Source: Atherinomorus stipes (taxonomy: Eukaryota > Chordata > Actinopteri > Atheriniformes > Atherinidae). From it: 64,000 nt of DNA. The DNA is taken from assembly GCA_023101725.1 (NCBI GenBank), contig JALJCO010012663.1:248001-312000 (forward strand). Direction: 5' to 3'. Below, piece after piece: positions 22,930-36,357 of the stretch. The position numbers and the translations under genes are program-made. The notes below the pieces were generated by a model. The model was not told where the DNA came from and made no database searches. It saw nothing but the letters and a program-made list of their open reading frames with translations. Within the stretch, counting starts at the first letter, position 1. The number at the start of each line of letters is the position of its first letter.

Positions 22930-23860
22930 GCAGTACACGACATTGCTCTGACAGCTGATGGAGAGTTTTAATGCGCCAGGAGCCGCTCTGCAGCCCCCAC
23001 TGGAGATACGGAGACGGGAGCTGATCTGATATTTCTACAAAGTAATCTATTCCTTAAAGTTGTATAAGTACTTAATCAGTAGACAATTAGCTTAGCTAAT
23101 GCAAGTTATCTTTTCTTCTGTCCCTGTTTGGGTCACCCTCGGATCCAACTGGCCCCCATCTGTCAGTGCGCAGCGGTTGGATTCATGACACGTGGGAGCC
23201 GGGGAAACAGCTTTTGGTGGCAAGTTTCATATTGGACCACTTTTTCTTTACCTGTTGGCTAAAAAATTGTGACTTTATGGGATGTGGGCTATTATTGAAT
23301 TAAATAACTAATAAAACAAATAAACCATATAAGCTTGGCCTTGATTGAGACTTTTATCAATATCTCAGCCGGAGTCAACACCAGCGAGGCTGGCTGATCC
23401 TTTTCCATGTAGCTTTTTTGTACACGTCTCTGACTCCGGTTTTTAAGCCGCCAAACAGCACCTCTTTATTTTTTTTTTTTTTTTTTTCCTACCTCTTTAT
23501 TGTTTCCCACCTCACAAGTGAGGAATTCTGACTTGATCCCCCCAAAAATTTCATTTTTGTCAGAATCACTCCTTTCCATGGTTTACCTTACTGGGTGAGG
23601 TCTCTGAACCATGAATATTTAATGGCGTGACATGTGAATTACGATGGATTTCAGCTGTGGTACTTATAGATTCTTTTGTTCGTACGACGAGATTGGTCAG
23701 ATACGAATGTTTTAATAAATAACACGTGGGTCCAATCGTATGATCCCTTTTACAATCAGATGTGCGCTCATTTTTACGCTTATTTGATACATGAGGGCCA
23801 TTATGTGTCATCCTTACAAGCTGGCACCATGGAGACAAGGTCGCTAGGAAATTATGGGTC
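22930..23860. mobile_element. Diverged relative of the fold-back element at 59912-61121
   Basis: Shared landmarks in the same order include AAGTAATCTATTCCTTAAAG near 23038, TTAGCTTAGCTAATGCAAGT near 23090, and TCAGATGTGCGCTCATTT near 23756. They correspond to the right half of the element at 60735-61110. Clean termini are not visible here, so this is a decayed or partial copy. It includes a T run near 23468-23487. Confidence 0.55.
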
Positions 23861-25407
23861 ATTTACATTTTCTCTATGTTGTTGTGGAAGCATAACTTCA
23901 CTTTTCAAGGTACATAAACGTACCGTATTTCCTCAGTCAACTGAGAAATTCAAGGGCATGCAAAGGTGGAAAACTCACATGGGCTGCACATGGATAGTTG
24001 TTGACGCCGCTTACTCTTGAACATTGGTGACAAAGACAAAATGGACATAATACAGATCTTTTAAGCAGATCCACAAATTAGGCGCATTCTCTTTCCCTTT
24101 GTTATTAGTCTGTATTCATTTAGGTTTGTAAACAGAAAAATAAAACTTCATTTCTGCTCTCCTCAATAAAACAGCAGATTTAAATGATAGCCTTTTAAGC
24201 CAGAAGTGGAGAAAAAAAAACACACTAAAAAGAATCCAATCAGACTAATTAGATCCAGGCTGTTTTGTTTCATTTCTGTGTATTGGACTGTGGCTAAAAA
24301 AATTCTCAATGGTTTTAAATGACTCTGTTATTATGGTTTGATTGTGAAACCTTGTAATATAGTGTGACTCAGAGAACGACCTAATTTAATATCATTGATG
24401 ATGGACTTGTTTGTTTTTATAATTGCTATTTGCTGAAACATTTGATTCCCCCGTGGGGGTTATCCAGCTATGACTATTGCCAGAACAAGGGTTCCACTGC
24501 ACTGAGCTATAATGGTCTAAATAAACTCAGATTAAGCCAGTAGGTGACACTGTTCTCCATAAAGATCTTTGACTTTGAGAGCATGACTTTCAGCGCGTTT
24601 TTCCTCTAAAATGTCTCATGGATGGAGGAGCTGTGACAGAGGAGTGTATAGGGAGACGCAGAGAGACACAAAAAGAAAAGCGAGTGTTTTTCCTATCGGC
24701 TACTAATCGTCTCTTAACATGATTGATTTCAGTTTAAGAAATGGAGCTCCTTGTCAAGGACAAGGCAGCCCATTGAGTCCAAAAATAATGCCATGTTTGT
24801 ATCTCTGAGAGGTGTGTGTGCATCTGTGTAAGTCTGTGTGTTTTTCTTTAGAACGAGTGACACTTACCTAGTTTCAGTTTTGGCCTCAATACTGTCCATA
24901 CTCATGAATCAAAGATGATGACAGAAAGCCATCTCTTCTGATTGCAGGTAGAAAATTAGTGAACTTTAAATGTCCTTCAGAAAAAGGAATCCATATGTGG
25001 AGCACAGGCCATCTTTAAAGGCATTAGTATTTTGTCAAAAGGGGATGTAGAGACATGGCATACTTTGTACAGCCCTGATTACATTGTGGAGGCAAATCCA
25101 TTCACTGCTGGTGTGCTGGTGGAAGTTTGTGCTCTATAGGAGCATGCAAACACGGACGCATAGTGTGAGTGTACAATACTGCTCTAGACCTCTGGATACA
25201 GTTGTTTTGTGTAACTTTTTAAATTGTGTATTTAAAGTTTACACTCAGGGTGAATGCAGTTTTCCAAATAACATTACCATTTACAGTGTTTAGGTAGATG
25301 TGACGTTCAGATGACACCTAACAAGAAAAACAAAAAGACAGTGTAGGAGTAAACCCCTCAGTGAAGTTTTTTCAGATAAAAGTGAGGGCCAAAGATATTA
25401 TAAAGAG
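23861..25407. other. No gene seen
   Basis: AT-rich spacer with no element ends or exon signals that I can support. Confidence 0.45.
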
Positions 25408-26195
25408 CTTCAGGATCCTTTCACACCTACATGATTTGGTCTGCTTAAAGTGGACTGGAGTCTGGAACACCTGCAAGTACAGTATGTTTGGGCTGGTGTG
25501 AAAGTGGACCAGTTTGTTTTGGTCTGGACTAAAGAACCGTACAGTGACCGACCTCTGGAGGTGGTCTCTGTAAGGTTCCATGCTGACTCCAGTACGGTTC
25601 GCTGATGGTGAGAATGCTGCGTAGCCTCGATTTGGCCTATTTACAACGGTTTGCTTAATCCTACATGATAAATGAAACAGAGGCTACCTGAAAGATTGCC
25701 AAAGATGTTTCCGAGATATAAGTTGGTTCAGGTTAGGAACTTAGCTCGTTTTCTCATAGTGTCTTGCAACACATCTTCTCCGTTCAAAAAAACCCCCAAA
25801 CAAACAAAAAAAAAAAACCTTGCAGCGCTCTCATGCCATGAATTTCATAATGGAACAACAGCAGTATTTGTGCTAGCTGCACAAAGCAATGATACTTATT
25901 TATCACCACAATAACAAGCAGAAGAGCACAACAAACATAGCCTTTTTTTTCCCCTTCTGGGATTCTCCTTCACTTGCTTCGCCAATCAGTTTCACCTGCG
26001 TTTCACAAACCACAGTATTTTCTGAACAGCACCGCCAAGTGCCATGGGCGGATATGTAACATCCATAGTAGTTGTTTTGTTTGCAGAAACACTGGTGTGA
26101 ATGTGAACTGGACTACTTGAGAATTGCAACATTGTTACAACTTTTGGGCCCAACCGAACCACTGTACCAGACTAACAGGTGTGAAAGCACCCTCA
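25408..26195. mobile_element. MITE with TTTCACACCT-type ends
   Basis: The left end (AGGATCCTTTCACACCTACA) and the right end (AGGTGTGAAAGCACCCTC) are inverted relative to each other. The interior repeats GGTCTGGACTAAAGAACCG-like and GTGTGAATGTGAAC-like words, which I associate with a common fish hAT-type MITE. The exact ends and the target duplication could not be fixed. No coding capacity. Confidence 0.5.
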
Positions 26196-27852
26196 AAGGC
26201 ATTTTAAACATTGAGGAACCTTATAAGTAAAGTGCAAAATGTAAAGTTCAACAGAAAAAATAAGAACCCTGTCTCTTTTTCTTCAACAATATTTGTCATC
26301 ATATGATCATGGACTTAAGGGTACGTACACACTTTCTCTTCTTTCTCTTTTCTTTTATTATAGAAGAGCCTTTTCCTGTTCCCTCATCACCCACAACTCT
26401 TAGTATCAAGGTAGTAGTAGAACTGTATTTTCCTTAGTCACCTCTGTTCACACCACTAAATCATGTTATCTTTAATATTTTTTTTAATCTGGCTTGCAAC
26501 ATACAGACTTTCAAACTTTTTCCCTGTTTGCCCCTGTCCCTACACTCACATATGCGCTGTGTAGTCCTGTATGCCCCCTATGATAGACAACATTGTTTCC
26601 ATTCCCCCTTCAGAGCGAAGGTCATCTTAATGGGGCCACAGGCACAGCAATGAAATCGCAATGCAAGACAAAGACAATTAGAGACTGTCAGGACAGTCAA
26701 ACCCCAGCTGTAACACATTCATACACACATGTACACACAGCTCATTCAAAGGCAATCACTCTCTCACATACTTCTGCTTTGATCACCATCATCCTCCCAC
26801 TCTCATCCATTCCATCTGTCATTAGCCATTCTCTCACACAGTCACACCATCTGTCCTTTTCTCATTCTCATTGACCACTTCTTACTCACAGTTGCCCACA
26901 AGTAGGGAATGCCAGCCCTAAGTGATGCATAGATTTGCTTATTTGCAGCTGGGGAACATATGATATATTTTGGGCAAATTTCCCATCCATTAATCCATGA
27001 CATGCCTTTTTTTTTTTTTAGAGGGACACCAAGGTGTCAGTTCCCCTGCCAATCAAATATGGACTGAATGGCCCATAGCAAAGGGCTCAACACTTTATAT
27101 CACTGAAACACCTTCCACAGGCGAACTTGAAGAACATAACCCTGTCCATGAAATCTGGTAAGATAAATGCTAAACACCCTCCAGTATCCTTATGAGGACC
27201 AAGATCTAGTGCAGCATTCAGTAAGGCCACCCAGCACGTCTGTTGAAAACTTGTTAAAGAGTTTTTTTTCCTAACATCTAATCAACATTATGACTTGCAG
27301 TGTTAGACATGAATGTGTTCAAACCAACACGTTCAGTGAACACCCATTTTTCTGTGAATGCTAAACTGAACCAACACATTTGTAAACAAAGAATGCCAAC
27401 ATGAACTGGTTTAGATTGCGTGGGGTCCTGTAACAGTCACTTCATACATTCCCACTGGCACTACACCTGCTTCACACTACGTTACCTACCATACATTGTA
27501 CACTCATAACATAGCATAACAAGCTGGGAAAACTCCATGGCAACAACGGTGCAGTTCTGGACAACCCCCCACCAACAGCCCCAAATGACTGATCACACTG
27601 CCCGCAGCCCTCAAGGGTGTGATTTCCCAGGTACAGCTTAGTTTGTCAGTGCAGGTGTCTCAAGTTAGTTTTTCATTCATATTAGCAAAATAAAAAAGTC
27701 ATGGCCATATGTTACTAATATGTGGTGACAAGATAACTAAGTTTTGGAAAGAAGATCCCCTAGACATGGCAACAAATTACCAATGCGAAGGAAAATGATA
27801 ATTAACTTGTGGCCATGCATTACTTATGTGCATGTGTACAGGCAATTATAAT
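26196..27852. other. No gene seen; CA- and TC-rich stretch
   Basis: The frame at 26593-26874 is driven by CACA/TCTC-rich low complexity. Nothing else was recognised. Confidence 0.45.
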
Positions 27853-27856
27853 TTAA

Positions 27857-28430
27857 AGACATCATAGAAGACCTTTTTTTCAAAAATTTTTGCAATATTC
27901 AATGAAATTGGGTTCACCACCCCATACGCTATGATCAGTTAAAAGCTTTAAATAGATAAGTACTCATCTGTGAAAGTAATGGGGCTGGAAAAACATCCAC
28001 CAATCATCTCTGCATTCCTTACATTTTTCATTTGTTTATTGGCCTGTACTCTTACTAGCGTAGTAAGAGTGATTGGTGGTCAATTCAACAGGTAATAGGT
28101 GAGACTGATCAATGAGAGTGATTGATTGGTGAGAGAAATACTATGTGCCGGTAGCTGCACACACTCGTCTGATGTTTACAGCAGGTAGCTAACATCATTC
28201 TACAAGCAGTTAGCAACGTTGGGACAATGACACCTGTTTAACTGTACTTGCATTTGTATCAGAATCAGTACCCGCTGTCTGCAAAACACCGGAGTGGCTC
28301 GTGCTCGTTGTTCTGTGGCTGGGGGAGGGAGCTGTGTATCTAGCAGGTTGGTCTTGCACATGCGCATTATTCAAAAACTCACTAACAGTCTCTGCTTTCT
28401 GAAATGCCTAAAACATCTTCTATAGTGCCT
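27857..28430. mobile_element. TTAA-flanked MITE, AG(A/G)CAYYATAGAAGA ends
   Basis: The element is bounded by TTAA at 27853-27856 and 28431-28434. The left end AGACATCATAGAAGA matches the complement of the right end, AGGCACTATAGAAGA, at 12 of 15 positions. The 574-bp interior has no open frame of note. A non-autonomous piggyBac-like element is inferred. Confidence 0.75.
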
Positions 28431-28532
28431 TTAAATTAATCCTATTATTATTAAAGCTCTTATTTTAATTTTGGGAGAAATTGCATGACTGTTACCAAGC
28501 CTACTGGGATCACCTAACTACATAGTTTATTA

Positions 28533-29073
28533 CAGTGGAATGAAAAAGTTGGAGCACACCTGAAAATTTCCATTATTTTCATTAATAACTCATTGAGTGT
28601 TCAGATTAGCAATTTTATTTTGATCCATCAAACAAGTGATGGACACTTTTATTTTTTAGTAGGGAAACTAGGTTTATTAGACAAACAAAAGATGTGCGAT
28701 ATGCATCAAAAGTAAATTAAACAGGTGCAGAAATTTGGCCATCCTTGTCATTTTGTTGATGTGAATACCGCTATATGTCCTGTCTTTCATTATTGGACAA
28801 ACTGATTAATGCAGGTGTGTCTGGAACATTGTCCTCATGGTTATTGAGGTCAGACACACCTGGATTAATCAAATTGTCCAAAGATGAAAGACAGGAGACA
28901 AAAGAGCTGGCTTAGGTTCAGGAAGTAGTGGAGTTGTGCATAAAGCCCATTGGAATGCAAAATTGGCTTGGTGAGCTCATCAAGCCTTGAACTTCATAGA
29001 CAGGTCCATCCAATCATGAGAGAGTATTAATAAAAATAATGGAAATTGGACACTTAAATTTTTCATACCACTG
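28533..29073. mobile_element. Tc1/mariner-type MITE with internal palindrome
   Basis: The termini CAGTGGAATGAAAAAG and TTTTTCATACCACTG are inverted repeats that continue inward (AATTTCCATTATTTT and its complement). They are flanked by TA at 28531-28532 and 29074-29075, the Tc1/mariner target. Near 28777-28895 two further arms of about 45 bp (starting CTGTCTTTCAT, with an AGGTGTGTCTG / CAGACACACCT pair toward the centre) fold on each other. No transposase is encoded. Confidence 0.75.
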
Positions 29074-29075
29074 TA

Positions 29076-32000
29076 TGAGACAACAGTGCTAAACTCTTCA
29101 CTACCATGCAGTGAGTCTAATCGAAAGGTGAAGACTATTTTTCACAAGTAAGAAAAATGTCTTGTTCGGGCTGTTACAGCACATCAATGATCAGAAAACA
29201 AATACATGTTAAATATTTCAAAGCATTTTTTTTTACGAGGACTTATGGCAAATCGTTTTGTTCCACGTGATGAAATTTGACAGAAAAAAACGAAATACAG
29301 TGTCACTATAAAAAGACAAAAAAAGGACAAATAATATGAAATCTGGTGGATATTTTTGCAGAAATATGCTGACATTTGCAAAAAATGGATTTATTAAAAA
29401 TACCACATTTATCATCATGTTGAAAAATTGTGACTGATGTTGAATGAGTTATTTTAGATGTATTGTTCCCTCACTTATGTCAAAACAAAAGAAAACTGCA
29501 GACCTTATCTTAAAAGGAATTATTTCTGAAACTGTGAGAATTTATTCTGACCAAACCTGATCTATAGTACTGACAGGCCTCTTTCACCATGATATACTGT
29601 ACACAGTGGACAGACATGCTTTTAAATTGAACAGCAAACTCTTATAATGAAATGTGTGCAGCTAAGAGTTGGGGGGTAGATACTGAGATATGTGCATAGA
29701 TTATAGCTTCTCCTCTATCAACCCTGTAGAATAAATCTCCTTAGAGCATGACTCATCTCAGGAAGTAAAAGTAGCGCAATCTAGTGTTTTCCGGCAACCC
29801 ATATCGCCCAGACACGACTGCCTTAATGTGGAAGGCTGTCATGCTGATTCAAGGGAGGTAAAAGAGAACAGCACACTTTGATTTTGTCTGTTTGTTTGGG
29901 TGTGTGTGCCTGCTCACATCCTCGCACTTAACACAGGCTTAGCTGATGAATAGTTTAGCAGAGTTTCACTCTATTTCATTTCAAGATATTTCAGTCTGGC
30001 TCTGAGGTCTGCCTGATCTCATTAAAGTCATCAAGACAAGCACACACATACCGCTACTTCACAATTTTACAAATAATTAACGTAAATGTCTCAATTAAAT
30101 GATTTGATTGGAATGGAACAATAATCTTTGTAGTTATGGTGCAATAAATAAAAAGTTATAAGTTTCAAATTTTTTTTTTTTTTTTTTTTACTGCTTTATA
30201 TGCTTGTGGAGCAGAAAACTGTGAAAATGATTGCAAGAGAAGAAAAAGGACTACTTCAATGTGAATATGCTGGTGTGACATAAGAAAGCTGATCAAATCC
30301 CAAGACATTTAATTAGGAACATGAAAATGAGAACGAATTAATAATTCATTAAGAACAAGCTTAATTGACACAATTAATAGGAATGCTGTCATAAGCCCTG
30401 CAGAATGCATTCCCATTACACTGAATATACTAGTTAAAACCCGAGATAATAAATTAACTTTTTACAAGCTAAGAGTAAATACAAAGAATGTTGAACTCCG
30501 TCTTTTCAGAAACGCTTCAACTGTCTTTCTTTCTGTTTTCTTTGTTACTTTGCGTTTTTCTTTCTTTTTTTTTTTATAAAGAAGTATAACATCCAAGAAA
30601 TTCTGGACAATTTGCACCAAAACAAGAAGCACTTATATATGTCAGCATGTATGCCACAGTTTTGAAAAGTAAGTCATGTCAGTTGCATTCAATTCATACT
30701 TCAAACACTTATGTATTAGTGTTGACTCCTCTAGGATTATTTGCTTTGGGCACAAAAAATAAACAAATCTGTGTTTGTTCTACAGCAGCTTAAGATTATG
30801 TACTTAAGACAATCCAACCTGAAATGTGCAATTTTCAGCACTGCCCTAAAGTGCTTTATGTTCTAAATGCTCATGATAAAGTCCAGTTGTATTCAGCCTT
30901 TGAACAGAAAGTATCTCCAAGGAAACTCTTCGGCACTAAGCTATTGATTATGGTAGAGAAAATACAGTGTGAAAGGATGACAAAAGCTGTTTTGTTCATG
31001 GTATGCAGGAGGAAAATAAACCATGAATATAAAATGTTTGTGTTTCTCTGGGTTCTTATATGGTTAAAGGGGATGAGGACACAGAAAATGAAAGAGGTGT
31101 TAAAGAAGTTGGGAAAAGCGATAAAGAAAAAGATAAGGATTATGAAAATGTACAGCAATATAAACTAAGATGCCTAAAAGAAAGAATAAATCGTACGTAT
31201 ATCAGACCCTGACCCGCTGAAACATGTCACACCTCGGCCTTCATGAATGCAGAAAATGACAACAAAATTAGGGACAAACATTTTATCAGACAAGTCAGTG
31301 TGGCTAGCAAAACACCAAGTAGCTTGTTGGCTGTCTTAAAGATTGCTAGGAAAATGATTACTCCTGGAGAAAACCTCAGGCCCACGGGGCTAAATGTGAT
31401 CTTTGAAGCTTTAGACAGGTCAGAATGATTTTTGAATCTCTCCAGAGTCCAACTGCAAAATCGCATTTTAAGCTTCTACCTTGCATCAAATCTAAAGGGG
31501 CACTTCTGTTGTAATGATTGTAAAAGATTATACTTCTGCCATTAAAGTGTTTTCATGGATTTCCATGCTTCTTTGTAACACTGTAGAGACCAGTGATACA
31601 GTGGTGATAATTGGTAATCCTTTCTCTCACAAGTACAATTTGTGGAAAAAAATAGAGATAGATAATACATTTTACACAAAATTATAAAAAATAGAGACTA
31701 GATTTGTTATTTTGTCATAGCTTCAACCATTGCAGCCCAAATGACCATCAAAAGGGCTGAAAAAGTCATAGATATAATTATCTTCTACAGTATATGAAAA
31801 AAAGAAAACAAGGAGGGAAAAGGAGGAGTCGGACGTCCAATTCCGCCCACATTACCGTTTTGAGTCATTTATTATAACCCTCCCCCCATCCCTAAGCCCT
31901 GACCCTAACCTCACTATCTGGCCATGCCCATCGGATGTTCAGCGCCGCCTAATATCTGACTACTGCAAGCCGCAGGCTGGGGTACTTAGCTACTACGTAC

Positions 32001-33061
32001 TTTGCCCTGCCCTCATTTGGCCGACACCACACTAACCCAGTGTTTTGAAGAAATCTTTATCATTGTGAGAAAGGCCATGTTGGAAAGGCTGTTGATGAGG
32101 CGTGAGGGACCCCTTGTGGCAGATGTGTGCAGCTGTGCTACTGAGCACATGATGTTAGGACGCAGAAATGAAACTTATTAGCAGCAGTGAGTACAAGGAC
32201 AGACGACTGTTGGACAGACTTCTAGCCAGTTGAATATTGTGAATTGCGCCTGTAAGTAACTAGAAGTATTTCTGCCTGAACAGGATGTTTATTTAGCCTT
32301 TAAATGAGCCAAATCATGAAAAATGGACTTTTAAGAGCTTTCAGCATGTTACTGTGTTATTTCCTCATAAAAAATAATTTAAGCAATTTTTTTTCTTCAT
32401 TTGTGCATATCTGAGATATATACTGTATATGAATATTCAGGACAAGCTCAGCTTCCTTAACATGACTGACCACTGGTGTACGTAACGAGGTGGCACCAAT
32501 CATGAAGCGACAAACACATGTGCAACAACGAAGCAACAACGTTCAACAGAAACTCAAGGAGAATCCTAACCTATCCACACACTCTGAGGAAGAAACAAAC
32601 AGCCTGCAGGAAGATTTCCTCAAAGAAAAACAGCCATCAGCTAAAAGACGTTTGCTCAGTTCAGAAAAAAAGCTTCTTTTTTTTTTTTAAGCTTTAGAGG
32701 ACGGCAAGTTGGGAAAAATGTGGTTGTGTACGGCGTGGGAGTTTATTTGTTGTACTGGATGAATTGACTTGCCAGAAGTGGTTGGATTTTATCTTCAGGA
32801 GCAGAAAAACCCTCAACTTTGTGTGTGAACTTCACTCCTGAAAACGTCATGAATCTTGGGCAGTAAAGTGTTTTTTATTGGGGATTATTTCTGAAACCTG
32901 ATGTAGTTCTCACTATAAAAACGCCTCACGGACAGACACCAACACCAGTGAGTGAAAACGTCTCCCAGCTCAATGCTAATTGTTAGCCAATAAATTGTTT
33001 GCTAATTTACTTACTTGTTAGGGTCTCTGTGGTTCTGCATGAACTTCAAACTCCATATAAG
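29076..33061. other. No gene seen
   Basis: Mostly AT-rich spacer with T runs near 30169-30190 and 30566-30577. A GC-richer island at 31820-32060 has no recognised content. Frames of 60-114 residues, such as 30824-31168 and its antisense frame, carry no domain. Confidence 0.45.
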
Positions 33062-33375
33062 ACTCTGGGTTGAGCACATATAGCTCCAGACGCCAGTCAC
33101 AAAGAAAACTCTCAAAGAAAAAAAAAAAAGAAAGATGGCAGACGCAGCAAAGAAAAGGAAGTACTCTGCAGTGAAAAGAGCTTCAGATAGCGCACGATGG
33201 AAAACCAGGGTTCATATGGGTTTGACTTTTACCCGCTTTCAAGCTTTGAAGGAGATGCTTGAAGCTGAATAGGCTAAAGTGCGAGGTGACCATTAGCCCA
33301 AGGGGAGGGGCAAACAGTGTGAATAGTGTTTACAAACAGAAACGGTGGGCGACTCCGGACTCTACCTTTAACTAA
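33062..33375 (+). mobile_element. TTAA-type MITE fragment carrying a MADAAKKRKY reading frame, copy 1
   Basis: The right end is GGACTCTACCT followed by TTAA near 33376. The frame beginning near 33135 reads MADAAKKRKYSAVKRAS and then KTRVHMGLTFTRFQALKEM before a stop. An inverted, diverged copy follows at 33415-33912. The left end is not identified. The shared peptide suggests a captured exon or decayed transposon ORF; I do not assign a function. Confidence 0.55.
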
Positions 33376-33414
33376 AAAAACAAGTTAAAAATACTCAACC
33401 AGTACTTTATTTAA

Positions 33415-33912
33415 AGGTAGAATCCAGAGGTTTTCCCCATTTCTGTTTGTAAACATTACTGAAACTGAGTGCTGCATCGCTCTTGCACCCAAGCCTTCGA
33501 AAGCAGGTAAAAGCCAAACCACATTTGACCCTGGTTTATGAGCATGCATTATCTAAAGCTCCTTTCGCAGCAGTGTACTTCCTTTTCTTCGCTGCATCCG
33601 CCTTTTTTTTTCCAAGAATTTGAGTGAATCTAGTGCTTGCTTCAGTTGATGAGTATATCACCACAAACCGCCATGCCCTTAACTCTGCCATTGGCTGAAG
33701 ATAAATACTGTATGCAAATCTCCGCCCAGAAACATCCCAAATACACCCAAACAAAGGAAAAAAAAAAAAGAAAATACAATCAGGGGGAGGTGGAGTTGCA
33801 TACAAAGTCACAGCCACATGAGAATAGAGGCCCAAGGGTGCGAATTGAGACAGATATCACTTGCTCAAGTCTCGCGTTTATTTTCAGGGGGAAAACTCTA
33901 ATTTTACCTTGA
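33415..33912 (-). mobile_element. Same TTAA-type MITE, copy 2, inverted
   Basis: It begins after TTAA (33411-33414) with AGGTAGAATCCAGAGG, the complement-matched counterpart of the end at 33375. On the minus strand it contains ADAAKKRKYTAAKGAL in line with copy 1, then a stop. Its far end near 33908 (ATTTTACCTTGAAAG) is only loosely terminal-like. The two copies point at each other with about 40 bp between them. Confidence 0.55.
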
Positions 33913-35480
33913 AAGTCAGCTTCTCATTGGGTTTTTTTTTACTTTTCCAATCTGAAAGATGTAAGCTTAAATTTTACATTTTGTTGAATCAGGATTCAGT
34001 ATGCATTACGAAAATAGAAGAGTAAGCAACAGTTCTTCCTGCTAGGCTCCGGAAACAGTAATGGTACAGCAAAATTACGCAGCCATTAAAGTGCAGGATT
34101 TATAGAAATTCAGCATAAAAGCTAACAGAACAACATCAGTAAAATTATTTTGCATTCCCTCCCAAGGAAACTTGAAATGCTGAGTAAATGAGTGCACAAA
34201 TCTTTGCATAAAGAAACAGAGCCACCTGACTGTTTGATTTGCTGCATTGTGGCTCCATACTTTTTTCCAATTCTGCCTTACAGTTTGCGCATTAAAGGCT
34301 TCTTTGCATTGCACATAATTTTATTTAGGACCCTGCCTCTCTTTGTTGGCTTCAGTGTAAAGTGGTGTGTCCAGAAGGCACAGCATTTTAATTAAAAAAT
34401 AAATAGAGTTGTAAATGCATGAGTTGAAGAATTCTTTGATCTCCTGCAGTCCCACGAAATATGCAGCGAACATACAGACATGTATGACAGCAGCTCTCCA
34501 TTTGTATATAATCTATTGATAATCTTTTAAATGTGTTACAGTTTTGTAAATGTGAAAATAAAAATTTTACTGCTATGGAGTAAAGGCCCTGTGATGGCAC
34601 CCTAGATGGGGAACAATTCCACTACAAAACAGAGTGAACAATGGATGTTTTCAGTCAGTCTTCAGTTTTTCTGCAAGAAGAAAAGATCAAGGTAATTTCT
34701 GTCCACAGAAAAACTTCACATAAGAAAAACAACTAATGAATATCGTTTTTGTATGTATGCTACTGTTACAATAGAATTTCTATTGTTAATTAAAAAAAAA
34801 AAAAAATACTATATAAGTGGGGGAGACCTGCAATGGGTAGAGTCCCCCAGGTCCAGCGGAACCTGCCCAATTGGACTAGAGCGGGCGGTTGGTCTGGTCC
34901 CGAGTTTTCCCACATGTCCAGAACAACATGTCTTCCAAAGTCATACGTACTATAGGGTCATTTGTGCATGCACCAAAATACAACCTATATTTACCTTTTT
35001 GCTTAAAAAGCGTCCAAAAGCGACACCTAGTGGTGAAATTCCCACTAGGTGCCATTCACGTGTAAACACGTTCATTCAAATCCGAATGTTAACTGCTATT
35101 CACGTGTTTACACGTTAATTGCGTTAATTGGTTTTAATTGGGGAAGCTGTTACCCATCCCCCAGCAGAGGTGGATGGGTAGAAGGAGAGAGGGAGGGATA
35201 GAAAGACACGTTTCTGCCAAATGTTATGTTGTGAAGCAAACTTGTTATTGCTTATATAGCTAGTGAATTATTATTTTGCCACCAAAACTCTTTTCTCAGA
35301 GATGTTTTTGTTGTTTCATAGAAGTAAACAGCTGTTTAGATGATGAAGGTGTCACTAAAGTGAAAAAATTTTGGCAACAAAGGCCCTTTTCCACTTGAAG
35401 TGCATTGCAGTATTTAAAGCTTGTTTACTCATCTTTTTGGTCAAAAAAAGGCATTTTGGATGCAACATTTTTTCTGGAAT
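33913..35480. other. No gene seen; small inverted repeats near 35.0 kb
   Basis: Spacer. CACCTAGTGG (35024-35033) pairs perfectly with CCACTAGGTG (35042-35051), and TTCACGTGTAAACACGTT recurs in variant form about 40 bp on. The GC-richer text at 34817-34920 (GGGGGAGACCTGC..) is not recognised. Confidence 0.45.
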
Positions 35481-35662
35481 GCGCTGCTAGGTGGCTGCAG
35501 TTTGTAACAGCTCTCTCTTAGCTTTTGAGTTTTTTTTTTCAAATAAAGTTGTTTTTTTATTGACATTACTTGTCAGATTAGGTTTTTCTGGGAGGATTTT
35601 TTTTATGGTGGTTTGAAGGCTGTGCAAATCAGGAGATTTTTCTTCACATATTTAGCTTTTTT

Positions 35663-36357
35663 CCTCTTTTTTTCTTCTTTTGTTTTTTTTTCTCTTCTCT
35701 TGTCCTGTCAGCATGAAGAAGCAGAATGGAATTGTTGCTTTATTTTGTTGAACAGTTTTGTTTCCAAGCGGAGCTTTATGAACATAAGGCTCCACTTGAT
35801 TCATGTTTTTATTTTATTTCTTTAATTAAACATTTGTCTATTCACCATTCCATATCATACTGCTGGGCCTGACAAGGGAGAAATGAAAGTTAACAGAGGT
35901 AATGATAGAAAGGGGAACAGAGAAAAAGGAGTGAGGAAGAGGAAGAGAGAGAGGAGAGAAAACATGAATCCACTTACACAGTTCACTGGTACATCTGTAC
36001 AGCAATCCCTAAACAACATTCCAAGGTCTCTGTCGGAAAACAAAACAAGCAATCCCCTACAGGAGGACCTGCGGGTGGCTTAAATATCCTCAGATCATAC
36101 AAACACACGCAGAACTACGCAGAGAAGAGGTACAACCTAGTCATCGCAATGGAAAGCAGTGTCACAGTGTCAACATGCATAATAAAGGGTGCTCCGTGGT
36201 GATACAGTCATGCAGATGCAGCCTCGTCTCTGCAAGGAGGAGGAAGCCCGCAAGGCTCACGACCCAGGCCCCCAGCAGCCACCCAGAGGCCCAGATCCCA
36301 GCTACCCCCCCCCCCGCCAAAGAACGGACATGCATCCCCCGAAGGGCGGCTTTGGGG
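35663..36357. other. 695-bp segment present in L2 copy 2, absent from copy 1
   Basis: The segment is flanked by GCTTTTTT on both sides, and copy 1 has a single GCTTTTTT near 1793. It is either an insertion with an 8-bp duplication or a deletion in copy 1 by repeat slippage. The content changes from A/G-rich (35880-35980) to C-rich with a C run near 36305. It could be the family's 5' untranslated or ORF1 region, but I cannot recognise an ORF1 protein. Confidence 0.5.

Noticed and set aside
34817..34920. Possible tRNA or SINE head (AATGGGTAGAGTCCCCCAGG)
   Set aside because: The spacing and sequence of A and B boxes do not fit a tRNA.
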